Assembly (NCBI GenBank): GCA_910587165.1
Contig: CAJUKP010000002.1
Location: 124,001-188,000 of the forward strand
Reading direction: 5' to 3'
Length of the DNA: 64,000 nt
Origin: an uncultured Duncaniella sp.
GTDB taxonomy: Bacteria; Bacteroidota; Bacteroidia; Bacteroidales; Muribaculaceae
In this document: one piece after another, positions 9,141 to 16,131 of the stretch
Layout: each line of letters opens with the position of its first letter
Position numbering within the stretch: position 1 is the first letter of the stretch
Notes under the pieces: generated by a model
What the model was told of the DNA's origin: nothing
Databases searched by the model: none
What the model saw: the letters and a program-made list of their open reading frames with translations, nothing else
Program-made: the position numbers and the translations under genes

Positions 9141-10001
9141 CTACTGACCCAGATATGCCTTGAGCAGATGGCTCTTCTGTCCTTTTAACCGACGGATGGC
9201 CTTTTCTTTAATCTGGCGAACACGCTCACGTGTAAGATCAAACTTTGCGCCGATCTCTTCAAGCGTCATTTCCTGACAGCCGATACCGAAGAACATTTTG
9301 AGGATCTCCCGCTCCCTGTCATGGAGCTGTTTGAGGGCACGGTCCACCTCTTTGGAGAGTGACTCCTGGGTAAGAGTGGCATCGGCCATGGGGGAATCGT
9401 CGTTGGTAAGGACATCAAGAAGGGAGTTATCCTCACCTTCAACAAAAGGAGCGTCTACCGAGATGTGACGGCCGGAAACTTTTAAGGTGTCGGCAATCTT
9501 ATCGACGGGAACCTCAAGCTTCTCTGCCAGTTCCTCCGGAGAGGGGCGGCGCTCGTTTTCCTGCTCAAATTTCGACAGGGCCTTGCTGATCTTATTCAGT
9601 GATCCCACCTGATTGAGCGGGAGTCTGACAATACGGCTCTGCTCGGCGAGTGCCTGAAGGATGGACTGACGGATCCACCAGACTGCGTAGGAGATAAACT
9701 TAAAACCGCGGGTCTCATCAAACTTCTGTGCCGCTTTAATCAAGCCGAGATTGCCTTCGTTGATAAGGTCGGGGAGGCTGAGTCCCTGATTCTGATATTG
9801 TTTTGCCACAGATACAACGAAGCGTAGGTTGGCACGGACGAGTTTATCGAGAGCCCGTTCGTCTCCCTGGTGAATGCGCTGGGCGAGATCTACCTCTTCC
9901 TCTACGGATATAAGTTCCTCGCGGCCAATCTCCTGAAGAAATTTATCAAGGGATGCGCTTTCACGGTTGGTGATTGATTTGGTGATTTTTAGTTGTCTCA
10001 T
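9141..10001 (-). CDS. rpoD: Primary sigma factor RpoD/SigA, Bacteroidota type
   Basis: The housekeeping sigma factor directs RNA polymerase to most promoters. At 286 aa it is the short Bacteroidota form without the long region 1.1 and the non-conserved insert of proteobacterial sigma70. Region 1.2 starts near residue 14; region 2 contains [20 protein letters not shown] and the -10-recognition helix with WWIRQSI; region 3 follows; region 4.2 ends with the helix-turn-helix [18 protein letters not shown]. It has a strong divergent TAACTTTG promoter only about 26 bases upstream of its ATG. Confidence 0.95.
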   Translation of the reverse strand: MRQLKITKSITNRESASLDKFLQEIGREELISVEEEVDLAQRIHQGDERALDKLVRANLRFVVSVAKQYQNQGLSLPDLINEGNLGLIKAAQKFDETRGFKFISYAVWWIRQSILQALAEQSRIVRLPLNQVGSLNKISKALSKFEQENERRPSPEELAEKLEVPVDKIADTLKVSGRHISVDAPFVEGEDNSLLDVLTNDDSPMADATLTQESLSKEVDRALKQLHDREREILKMFFGIGCQEMTLEEIGAKFDLTRERVRQIKEKAIRRLKGQKSHLLKAYLGQ

Positions 10002-10026
10002 GTAAACTTAACGCACATTATTCATG

Positions 10027-10034
10027 CAAAGTTA
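10027..10034 (-). promoter_or_regulatory. -7 promoter box of rpoD
   Basis: TAACTTTG, then C, on the minus strand: an exact match to the Bacteroidota TAnnTTTG box, 25 bases upstream of the rpoD ATG. Confidence 0.7.
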
Positions 10035-10170
10035 GTTAAAATTATTTGATTGAGATCTAAGCGGGCTGTTAAAATTCTGAAATTCATAAAATTTTTAATA
10101 TATGTCACGTTTCAAAGGTTAAACTTTGGCAAATTTGATATGGTGGATTGGAAAAACGAGAATAATTCAG

Positions 10171-10178
10171 TAATTTTG
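10171..10178 (+). promoter_or_regulatory. -7 promoter box of the starch-synthase-like gene
   Basis: TAATTTTG, then C, with ATTG 20 bases upstream as a partial -33 element. It implies a 5' leader of about 75 bases and argues against the earlier in-frame start at 10050. Confidence 0.6.
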
Positions 10179-10259
10179 CACTGCGGATTTTTCACACTCG
10201 CACAGGTTGTCAATCCGCACGGTATAAATCCATTCACACCCGCTAATCCCCCCCTATTC

Positions 10260-11084
10260 ATGGTGGCACAAAAAGTATTGTTCATATCCCAGGAAGTCTC
10301 ACCCTATCTGCCCGACACCCCAATGTCTGTGCTCGGCAGGACAATTCCACAGTCTATTCACGGCAAGGAATTTGAGGTGAGAATCTTCACCCCGAAGTAT
10401 GGCTGCATCAACGAGCGCCGCAATCAGCTGCACGAAGTTATACGCCTCTCGGGAATGAATCTCATCATAGATGACAATGATCATCCCCTTATTATAAAGG
10501 TGGCCACTCTGCTCCCCTCGAGAATGCAGGTGTACTTCATTGACAATGATGATTATTTCCATCCGATGCCCGAGAAGGGGTTGGAAACGGAGCTGATGAA
10601 GGAAGACAATGACGAGCGCATCATGTTTTTTACGATAGGTGTGATCGAGACTGCTAAAAAGCTCCGTTGGCCACCGGCTGTGATCCATTGCAGCGGATGG
10701 GTATCAGCGCTTGCGCCACTCTACATACGTAGGCGATATGCTGATGATCCTACATTCCGCGACTCAAAGATAGTATTCGCTCTCCAGCCCGAGTCTTTCG
10801 ATGGCACACTTGATCCTCGTTTTGTTGAGAAACTGAAAATGAGCGAATTCACTGAGGATGATTTGCGTGGTCTCATTGATGGAGAGGTCGACTTCGCCGC
10901 TCTCAATAAAATTGCGATTGATTACGCCGATGCGGTGATCCAGATCACCGAGGATGTCGATCCGGCTATTGTGGAGTATGCGAAAGCCTCGGGTAAGCCT
11001 TTCCTCGGATATGTGGATGAGGACGATCGCAAAGAGGAATATACCGAATTCTACCGCTCTCTTATTGGAGAAGATGAGGATTGA
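10260..11084 (+). CDS. Glycogen/starch synthase N-terminal-domain protein (half-length GT5)
   Basis: 274 aa corresponding only to the N-terminal Rossmann half of GT5 glycogen synthases; the C-terminal half of the GT-B fold is absent. The start QKVLFISQEVSPYLPDTPMS aligns with the usual entry strand, but the KTGG ADP-glucose motif of true synthases is replaced, and RIFTPKYGCINERR follows as in the family. The ATG at 10260 was chosen because the frame back to 10050 starts upstream of the likely promoter and codes for a non-homologous extension. The downstream gene starts 18 bases later. Proteins of this length recur in Bacteroidales, so this looks like a conserved variant and not a fresh truncation; glucosyltransferase activity is doubtful. 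Confidence 0.75.
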   Translation: MVAQKVLFISQEVSPYLPDTPMSVLGRTIPQSIHGKEFEVRIFTPKYGCINERRNQLHEVIRLSGMNLIIDDNDHPLIIKVATLLPSRMQVYFIDNDDYFHPMPEKGLETELMKEDNDERIMFFTIGVIETAKKLRWPPAVIHCSGWVSALAPLYIRRRYADDPTFRDSKIVFALQPESFDGTLDPRFVEKLKMSEFTEDDLRGLIDGEVDFAALNKIAIDYADAVIQITEDVDPAIVEYAKASGKPFLGYVDEDDRKEEYTEFYRSLIGEDED

Positions 11085-11102
11085 ACTCAAAATCAAAGAA
11101 GA

Positions 11103-12521
11103 ATGAATTTCAACAAGATTTTTTCAGCGGTGGCCCTTGCGGCAGCAGGTGCGGCCGCTGTTTCGTGCGAAGACTCGCTGACGGCCGGTGGTTCGCTCGT
11201 GGCTGACGATACAGCTATTATCCGCGACTCGATGTTTACGGTCGCAGGACTTCCCGATGCCAATCCTTCAGTTCGTTCGCGCACTGTGCTTCAGCTTCTC
11301 GGACGTATTGATGCCAAAGGATATGGGGTCTTTTCTTCTGATATTGTTTGCCAATATATGCCCGCATCTGAAATTGACACTTTAGGAGTCAAACGAGAGT
11401 ATATAGACTCTGTAAAGCTTGTCCTTTCGGTGTATAAAGACGGTTTCGCCGGTGATTCGGTGGTGCCCATGGGTTTGAGTGTGCATTATCTCAACAAGCA
11501 ACTCCCTACAACTCTTGACAGCGATTTCGACCCCAAGGGGTATTATGATGAAACTCCGGTGGGCTCGACTTCTTATTCGGGGCTGATGGATGGATATCAG
11601 TTCGTGGGGACTGACACTGAGGGAAGTATGTACAAGAATATATATGTCAATCTCCCTCTCGAGCTCGGCCGGAATCTATATGACCAGTTTATCAGCTCGC
11701 CGCAGACTTTCTCCAATCCTCAGGCGTTTGCCAAGTGGTTCCCGGGACTGTATATAACCAATACGTTCGGTTCCGGACGCGTAACCCGGATCAGCAACAA
11801 CTCGATACTTGTCTATTACCGTTCGGTGCATAACATCGGTACGACCGAAGAGCCCCGTGATACCGTCCTCCAGCACGTAGGATCTTATATGGGTGTTACC
11901 CCGGAGGTCTATACCAACAATAATATCACATATACGATGGCTCCGGATCTGAAGCAGATGGCAGAGGCCGGAGAACCAATCCTCGTTGCTCCGGTGGGTT
12001 ATGATGTGGAATTCAAATTCCCGGCGAGAGAAATCCTGAAGCGTTATCAGGAAACCGCAGGTTCGCTTGCTCTTGTCAACTCGCTCACATTCTCTCTTCC
12101 GGTAGAAGAGATAGAGAATGACTATGGCCTCACTCCTCCGCCTTACGTGCTCATGGTAAAGAAGTCGAAGAAGGATGAGTTTTTCTCGAAAATGCAGGTG
12201 AATGACAATATAAACTCATTCTATGCCTCATATAATGCGACGACAAAGAAATACACTTTCTCTTCCATGCTTAATTATATCAATGAGATCATAAAGAAAG
12301 GAAGTGTCGAGCCTGATGATGAGGAGTTTGTTATTTGTCCGGTGCTTGTATCATATTTCCCGGCAAATTCATCAAGCTCATATTACAGTTATTATTACGG
12401 TTATAATACCACATCGCAGACTGTAAGTTCAATTACACCGTATGTCACGGAGCCGGTGATGGGAAAACTTGATTTTGAAAACGCCAAGATCCAGTTCTCC
12501 TTCTCGAAACAGACTCTCTGA
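11103..12521 (+). CDS. DUF4270 family lipoprotein
   Basis: A 472-aa predicted lipoprotein: signal peptide with an Ala-rich core followed by AVSCED, placing the lipidated Cys near residue 22. The body (VRSRTVLQLLGRIDAKGYGVFSSDIVCQY and long beta-rich segments) matches the DUF4270 family, which is restricted to Bacteroidota and has no assigned function. It follows the half-length starch-synthase gene with an 18-base gap, an arrangement that suggests one transcript, and is closed by a strong terminator. Probably exposed at the outer membrane. Confidence 0.8.
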   Translation: MNFNKIFSAVALAAAGAAAVSCEDSLTAGGSLVADDTAIIRDSMFTVAGLPDANPSVRSRTVLQLLGRIDAKGYGVFSSDIVCQYMPASEIDTLGVKREYIDSVKLVLSVYKDGFAGDSVVPMGLSVHYLNKQLPTTLDSDFDPKGYYDETPVGSTSYSGLMDGYQFVGTDTEGSMYKNIYVNLPLELGRNLYDQFISSPQTFSNPQAFAKWFPGLYITNTFGSGRVTRISNNSILVYYRSVHNIGTTEEPRDTVLQHVGSYMGVTPEVYTNNNITYTMAPDLKQMAEAGEPILVAPVGYDVEFKFPAREILKRYQETAGSLALVNSLTFSLPVEEIENDYGLTPPPYVLMVKKSKKDEFFSKMQVNDNINSFYASYNATTKKYTFSSMLNYINEIIKKGSVEPDDEEFVICPVLVSYFPANSSSSYYSYYYGYNTTSQTVSSITPYVTEPVMGKLDFENAKIQFSFSKQTL

Positions 12522-12544
12522 GATATTATTTCATAAGGTTATAA

Positions 12545-12603
12545 AAAAGCTACAGTCTCCGGATGAACGTATTGATGCGTTCAATCCGGAGACTGTAGCT
12601 TTT
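12545..12603 (+). terminator. Strong terminator after the DUF4270 gene
   Basis: A very long stem, AAAAGCTACAGTCTCCGGAT pairing with ATCCGGAGACTGTAGCTTTT and extended inward by GAACG/CGTTC with one bulged base. It is flanked by A-rich and T-rich ends and may work in both directions, also closing the minus-strand unit that begins at 13752. Confidence 0.8.
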
Positions 12604-12698
12604 AGAATGAAAGGAATGGCGGGGTCACTTTCACGGCGGGATCCCCATGTCCGGGTCGGCATCGGTTATGCAGATATAAGATCCAATACTTTGGATTT

Positions 12699-12884
12699 TC
12701 ATAAGTGGACTGTTGCCTTGTTTCGACATCCGAATTGAGGACAGTCCTGCATTATGTAATATTTAAACGTATGCCAGTTGAAGTCAGCAGCGTGGTCCCA
12801 CCCACATTTTACTTGCTCCATATAAGGGTTTATGCCGCCACCCGGCAGTGAAGATTCCACTTGTTGCGATTGTGGCCGGGCCAT
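12699..12884 (-). CDS. Possible small protein, 61 aa
   Basis: A small ORF 10 bases downstream of the DIP1984-type gene, rich in Trp, His and Cys (CGWDHAADFNWHTF and DCPQFGC). GGAGG lies about 15 bases before the ATG, further than ideal. I recognise no family. It fills part of the otherwise empty 373-base gap between 12522 and 12894; if it is not real, that gap holds only the terminator at 12545. Confidence 0.3.
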   Translation of the reverse strand: MARPQSQQVESSLPGGGINPYMEQVKCGWDHAADFNWHTFKYYIMQDCPQFGCRNKATVHL

Positions 12885-12894
12885 TCCTGTATTG

Positions 12895-13350
12895 TCATAC
12901 CTCCTCGAGATCTATAGTCCAGTTTGATTGCTGGAGTTTTAGATCAAGAAGTCTGAGGCGTTTGGCGTATTCATCGGTCTGCCGGCGCAAGGATGGCACG
13001 TCGACCAATCTAACGCTCTTTTCCTCACGCCCCCAGCGGTTGTTGCCGTCAACAAGAGTTTTAGTGAGTTCGTGATAGATATTCACCCTCTGTTGGAGCA
13101 CGTCCCGCTCAGCCATTATGTCAGTGATGCTTCGCCCGTCTATCGAGGAATGCATATTTGTCACATTTATGCGGTAGACAAGCTCTCTGAATTGTTTCAG
13201 ACATCCGTCAAGCTCCTTGAACAGGTCATTTATATCTTCGGGAGGGGTATCACCTTCAATCACCATACAGCTTTTCTGCATTCTGCCTTTCAGCATATTG
13301 ATGCGTTTCTGAAGGTTGCTGCGCAAACTGAGTGCTTCTGCCAGTTTCAT
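12895..13350 (-). CDS. DIP1984 family protein
   Basis: A 151-aa helical protein. The opening KLAEALSLRSNLQKRINMLK, the central EGDTPPEDIN, the INVTNMHSSIDGRSITD segment, and the ending LDLKLQQSNWTIDLEEV follow the DIP1984 family pattern closely. The family is widespread, small, coiled-coil-like and of unknown function. It lies 18 bases after the DUF1232 gene and probably shares its promoter. Confidence 0.8.
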   Translation of the reverse strand: MKLAEALSLRSNLQKRINMLKGRMQKSCMVIEGDTPPEDINDLFKELDGCLKQFRELVYRINVTNMHSSIDGRSITDIMAERDVLQQRVNIYHELTKTLVDGNNRWGREEKSVRLVDVPSLRRQTDEYAKRLRLLDLKLQQSNWTIDLEEV

Positions 13351-13368
13351 ATTGTGGGATTTTTAATG

Positions 13369-13752
13369 TTACATAATTTTAAGGTCGTTCTCCTTCACTT
13401 CGCCAAACCATTCGGTAAGCTTGGTCCTGGCTTTGGCGTGTATGTCAGGAGTGATATTATCCCATACCGCTTTCAAAGCCCACATCAGAGCGGCCATATC
13501 GTCAGAGAAACCCATGATAGGAGTGGGGTCGGGTATAAGATCCAAAGGGAGGATGAAATATCCCAATGCACCATAGATTTTAGCCTTGTCAGTAGCGGAG
13601 ACGGCGGAATCGGTTGCCGAATAGAATAACAACAATACGGCATATATGGCTTTGACCCCGGCTTTCCTCGCCACGGCTGATACCTTCTCCCATAGGGCAT
13701 TGGTATCGAAATATTTTTGATAATCGAGATAGTTCGATAATTTCTTTGTCAT
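13369..13752 (-). CDS. DUF1232 (YkvA-like) membrane protein
   Basis: A protein of about 127 aa with the DUF1232 signature GYFILPLDLIPDPTPIMGFSD preceded by a hydrophobic segment (IYAVLLLFYS). Members are small membrane proteins of unknown role. I take the second Met (ATG at 13752): it has GGGA 7 bases upstream and leaves a 20-base leader from the promoter box at 13776-13783, while the first ATG (13764) would leave only a few bases. The choice is uncertain. Confidence 0.8.
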   Translation of the reverse strand: MTKKLSNYLDYQKYFDTNALWEKVSAVARKAGVKAIYAVLLLFYSATDSAVSATDKAKIYGALGYFILPLDLIPDPTPIMGFSDDMAALMWALKAVWDNITPDIHAKARTKLTEWFGEVKENDLKIM

Positions 13753-13775
13753 GATTATTCCCATTTTGGATGATA

Positions 13776-13783
13776 CAAATATA
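13776..13783 (-). promoter_or_regulatory. -7 promoter box of the DUF1232-DIP1984 unit
   Basis: TATATTTG on the minus strand fits TAnnTTTG and lies just upstream of the DUF1232 gene. Confidence 0.5.
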
Positions 13784-13803
13784 GCACTTAACTTTTTAAT
13801 TTA

Positions 13804-13840
13804 CAAAAAAAGAGAGGGAACTTCACAGCTGCCTCTCTCT
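13804..13840 (-). terminator. Rho-independent terminator after sodB
   Basis: A 7-bp stem (AGAGAGG at 13811-13817 with CCTCTCT at 13832-13838) is followed on the minus strand by seven Ts. It lies about 80 bases past the sodB stop. Confidence 0.65.
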
Positions 13841-13919
13841 CCATTCATCACATTATGCTTATTTCGCTTATCAGTGCTGTAATATTTTTATTCCAAAAGA
13901 AGAATTGTCTTTTTTGAGA

Positions 13920-14498
13920 TTACAAATAGCGACTTGATACAATATCCCAGTCAACTATCTTCCACAATTCATGAAGCGCATCGGCCCTTCTGTTGCGGTA
14001 GTCGATGTAATAGGCGTGCTCCCACACATCGAATGTGAGCAGAGGGATAAGCCCCTTTGTAAGTGGATTCTTGGCGTTCGCGCCTTTGGTTATGAACAGT
14101 TTTCCGTCCTTATCCTTGGATAGCCAAACCCATCCGGATCCGAACAGAGTCACGCCGGCCTCCTCAAACTCTTTCTTGAAGTTCTCAAACGAGCCGAATT
14201 GCTCGTCAATAGCTTTGCGCAGATGTCCTTCCGGTTCATGCGACCCGGTAGGAGAGAACGTGAAAAAGTAGAATATATGATTCCATGCCTGAGAAGCATT
14301 GTTGAACAATGGTCCGGTTGAAGAGGTTATGATCTCCTCAAGCTCCATATCCTCATACTCCGTATCTTTGATAAGACGGTTGAGGTTGTCAATGTATGCC
14401 TTCTCATGCTTACCATAGTGGTATTCTATAGTCTCTCTGGAGATGACCGGAGCAAGAGCCTCGGTCGAGTAAGGGAGTTCTGGAAGTGTATATTTCAT
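13920..14498 (-). CDS. sodB: Superoxide dismutase, Fe/Mn family
   Basis: A cytoplasmic enzyme that dismutates superoxide to O2 and H2O2. It is 192 aa, normal for the family. Metal ligands are visible: His in IEYHYGKHEKAY near residue 27, His in ASQAWNHIFYF, and Asp and His in FDVWEHAYYIDYRNRR. The order and spacing are intact. Bacteroidales enzymes of this type are often cambialistic (Fe or Mn); the metal cannot be decided here. It is a single-gene unit with a terminator downstream and 200 bases of non-coding DNA upstream, in which I found no clear TAnnTTTG box. Confidence 0.93.
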   Translation of the reverse strand: MKYTLPELPYSTEALAPVISRETIEYHYGKHEKAYIDNLNRLIKDTEYEDMELEEIITSSTGPLFNNASQAWNHIFYFFTFSPTGSHEPEGHLRKAIDEQFGSFENFKKEFEEAGVTLFGSGWVWLSKDKDGKLFITKGANAKNPLTKGLIPLLTFDVWEHAYYIDYRNRRADALHELWKIVDWDIVSSRYL

Positions 14499-14621
14499 AT
14501 CGTATATCGTTATTTTGATTGTTGATTTGTCATTAAAACACCCTCAAATGCGGTCTGGTTCGGTGATATAGTGTTAAAATGGGTGATAAAGTCAGTTAAT
14601 TTTAAAAATTTCTGTCAAAAA

Positions 14622-14653
14622 TTTGCACAGTAAAAAAAAAGTGACTAACTTTG
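14622..14653 (+). promoter_or_regulatory. Promoter of the tRNA-Gly/tRNA-Leu unit
   Basis: TTTG at 14622-14625, a 20-base spacer, then TAACTTTG at 14646-14653 followed by C. This is the best full match in the window to the Bacteroidota -33/-7 promoter. Confidence 0.8.
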
Positions 14654-14702
14654 CATCGCAAAAACGGGGAAGAGACCTCGAAACAAAGAAACTTCTTGAA
14701 AT

Positions 14703-14775
14703 GCGAAAATAGCTCAGTTGGTAGAGCACAACCTTGCCAAGGTTGGGGTCGCGGGTTCGAGTCCCGTTTTTCGCT
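14703..14775 (+). tRNA. tRNA-Gly (GCC)
   Basis: A 73-base cloverleaf: acceptor GCGAAAA pairs with TTTTCGC, D-arm GCTCAGTTGGTAGAGC, anticodon loop with GCC between CTT and AAG, and T-arm GCGGGTTCGAGTCCCGT. CCA is not encoded. It is first in a two-tRNA transcript. Confidence 0.95.
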
Positions 14776-14788
14776 CACCTCATTAAAT

Positions 14789-14872
14789 GTCCGGATGGCG
14801 GAATTGGTAGACGCGCTACTTTGAGGGGGTAGTGTCAATTATGACGTGTGAGTTCGAGTCTCATTTCGGACA
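14789..14872 (+). tRNA. tRNA-Leu (GAG)
   Basis: An 84-base type II tRNA with a long variable arm. Acceptor GTCCGGA pairs with TTCGGAC (one G-T). The anticodon loop TTGAGGG lies between CTACT and GGTAG, giving GAG. CCA is not encoded. It lies 13 bases after tRNA-Gly. Confidence 0.94.
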
Positions 14873-14876
14873 CGTG

Positions 14877-14916
14877 AAAACTGGTAATAATCATTGAGAT
14901 TGTTACCAGTTTTTTG
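14877..14916 (+). terminator. Terminator of the tRNA-Gly/tRNA-Leu unit
   Basis: An 11-bp stem, AAAACTGGTAA (14877-14887) with TTACCAGTTTT, followed by further Ts, begins 5 bases after the tRNA-Leu. Confidence 0.8.
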
Positions 14917-14994
14917 TATATACGTTTTGTTGATCAATGGGGGATCTGTAAAATCCCATCATCTGATACATTGCAGCCTTATAAGTGGACGATA

Positions 14995-15111
14995 TTACTT
15001 TTTTACTTTCTTTGATTTGTTGTATAGCCCTGAGACTCCTATCCCAACGCCCATACCAATACCGATGAGCACGCACCCGGCTGCTATAAATATTTTTTCA
15101 ATACATTTCAT
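14995..15111 (-). CDS. Possible small membrane protein, 38 aa
   Basis: A short ORF with a Lys-rich start, one hydrophobic segment rich in evenly spaced Gly (LIGIGMGVGIGV) and a strongly basic tail (NKSKKVKK). The layout fits a single-pass small membrane protein with its C-terminus in the cytoplasm. There is no clear Shine-Dalgarno and only a poor promoter match upstream. I recognise no family. Apart from the tRNA terminator and this ORF, 14917-15227 shows nothing. Confidence 0.35.
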   Translation of the reverse strand: MKCIEKIFIAAGCVLIGIGMGVGIGVSGLYNKSKKVKK

Positions 15112-15227
15112 AACAGTAATGTTTCTTTAATGAGTTTTTTATTCTCTAACAATAAAAGACAGCAAGAGGTTCATATCCGGGATAACTATTAAAATGGAAA
15201 CTTATACATTATTTCCCGTGTTGAATA

Positions 15228-15258
15228 TTTGAGGATTAAAGTTAAATGTTTAACTTTA
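15228..15258 (+). promoter_or_regulatory. Promoter and palindromic operator of the antitoxin gene
   Basis: TTTG at 15228-15231, a 19-base spacer and TAACTTTA at 15251-15258 (one mismatch from TAnnTTTG). The -7 box lies in the right arm of a perfect palindrome, AAAGTTAAA-TG-TTTAACTTT (15238-15257), as expected for an autorepressed toxin-antitoxin operon. Confidence 0.55.
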
Positions 15259-15302
15259 CAATTAAGGAATACATCAAAAATATTATAACCAAAATATTAT
15301 AT

Positions 15303-15512
15303 ATGACACAACTTACTGTTTCAATAGAAGATCCGGATATGATTCGCGATATCAAGAAGGCAATCAATATGATTAGAGGAGTGGTATCGGTAAAGACTGA
15401 GAAGCCAAAACCTAATGAAGCCACGATTGCAGCTATGAGAGAGGCGAGGAGCGGTAAGGCTATTCATTGCGGTTCTTTCGAGAATTATAAAAAAAATGGT
15501 GGCCAATCTTGA
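15303..15512 (+). CDS. RelB/DinJ-like antitoxin
   Basis: A small protein of 69 aa from the ATG at 15303. An upstream in-frame ATG at 15246 lies inside the operator/promoter palindrome and so is unlikely to be translated. The N-terminus (TQLTVSIEDPDMIRDIKKAI) is a plausible beta strand plus helix as in ribbon-helix-helix antitoxins, and the C-terminus ends in a YKKNGGQS tail. The call rests mainly on position: its stop overlaps the ATG of a YafQ-type toxin remnant (TGATG), with a palindromic operator in front. Confidence 0.6.
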   Translation: MTQLTVSIEDPDMIRDIKKAINMIRGVVSVKTEKPKPNEATIAAMREARSGKAIHCGSFENYKKNGGQS

Positions 15513-15791
15513 TGATGTTTGATTTAAGTTTAACACCTTAATATAAGCGGGATTTGAAACTCGCAAGGAAACGTGGTCTTGACGAAGCTCTGTTGGATGA
15601 TATTATCATACTTCTTATAAATGGCAAGCCCATGCCAGAGAAGAATAAGGACCATGCATTAAATAAAAGGTGATTACAAAGGTTGTCGCGAGTGTCATAT
15701 CACTCCCGAGTGGCTTTTGATATGTTCTGTTGACAATGGTATAAACCTTTTGACTCTGATTCGTACCGGCTCACATTCAGACTTATTTTAG
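15512..15791 (+). pseudogene. YafQ/RelE-type toxin remnant (nonsense mutation and frameshift)
   Basis: The conceptual product matches the YafQ family of ribosome-dependent mRNA interferases: SLTP, then YKRDLKLARKRGLDEALLDD, PMPEKNKDHALNK, GDYKGCRECHITPEWLL and RTGSHSDLF at the end. Two lesions break it. Codon 10 is TAA (15539-15541) where family members have a Gln codon, a single C-to-T change. At the A4 run 15665-15668 one extra base shifts the frame, giving TGA at 15671-15673, while the remaining family sequence continues in the +1 frame to TAG at 15789-15791. No full-length toxin can be made without two recoding events. Confidence 0.8.
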
Positions 15792-15841
15792 AAACGTTAT
15801 ATTCCAGGCATAATTTTGTGCTTTTCGACTATGAAAAGAGT

Positions 15842-15886
15842 AAAAAAAATAGCAATCAACCAGTGTAATTGATTGATTGCTATTTT
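15842..15886 (-). terminator. Terminator of tRNA-Thr
   Basis: A 14-bp stem (AAAATAGCAATCAA at 15846-15859 with TTGATTGCTATTTT at 15873-15886) followed by Ts on the minus strand, 11 bases past the tRNA. Confidence 0.75.
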
Positions 15887-15896
15887 ATTCTGTTTG

Positions 15897-15969
15897 AGCC
15901 GCGAGCGGGGCTCGAACCCGCGACCTTTTCGTTACGAATGAAATGCTCTACCAACTGAGCTATTGCGGC
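15897..15969 (-). tRNA. tRNA-Thr (CGT), with two A-C mismatches
   Basis: A 73-base cloverleaf read on the minus strand: acceptor GCCGCAA, D-arm GCTCAGTTGGTAGAGC, anticodon loop TTCGTAA (anticodon CGT), T-arm GCGGGTTCGAGCCCCGC. Two stems carry A-C oppositions: position 6 with 67 in the acceptor and 31 with 39 in the anticodon stem. Promoter and terminator are both present. Confidence 0.88.
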
Positions 15970-15987
15970 TTGTGCTTAAAAGCGATG

Positions 15988-15995
15988 CAAAGTTA
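15988..15995 (-). promoter_or_regulatory. -7 promoter box of tRNA-Thr
   Basis: TAACTTTG, then C, on the minus strand, 18 bases upstream of the mature tRNA. Confidence 0.65.
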
Positions 15996-16070
15996 GCAAT
16001 TATTTTTGATAAAACCATGTATAATTGCTGTAATTTTTTAGAGGATTGATTATGTGGAACTTGGATTATA

Positions 16071-16121
16071 CAATCAGAGCCCGTAGGAGTCATGTGGACG
16101 TCATACGGGCTCTTCAGATTG
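16071..16121 (-). terminator. Terminator-like hairpin after the gal operon
   Basis: A 10-bp stem, AGAGCCCGTA (16076-16085) with TACGGGCTCT (16104-16113), with further pairing outside. It lies just past the galK stop. No T run follows on the minus strand, so it may be a 3'-end stabiliser. Confidence 0.45.
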
Positions 16122-16131
16122 TATTCAGAGA

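Noticed and set aside
10050..10259. N-terminal extension of the starch-synthase-like ORF
   Set aside because: Lies upstream of the promoter box at 10171 in part and has no homology to the family.
15238..15302. Earlier antitoxin start at 15246
   Set aside because: The ATG lies within the operator palindrome and ahead of the likely transcript start.
15661..15675. Programmed +1 frameshift in the toxin gene
   Set aside because: AAT AAA AGG TGA could shift, but the in-frame TAA at codon 10 makes a functional recoding signal unlikely.
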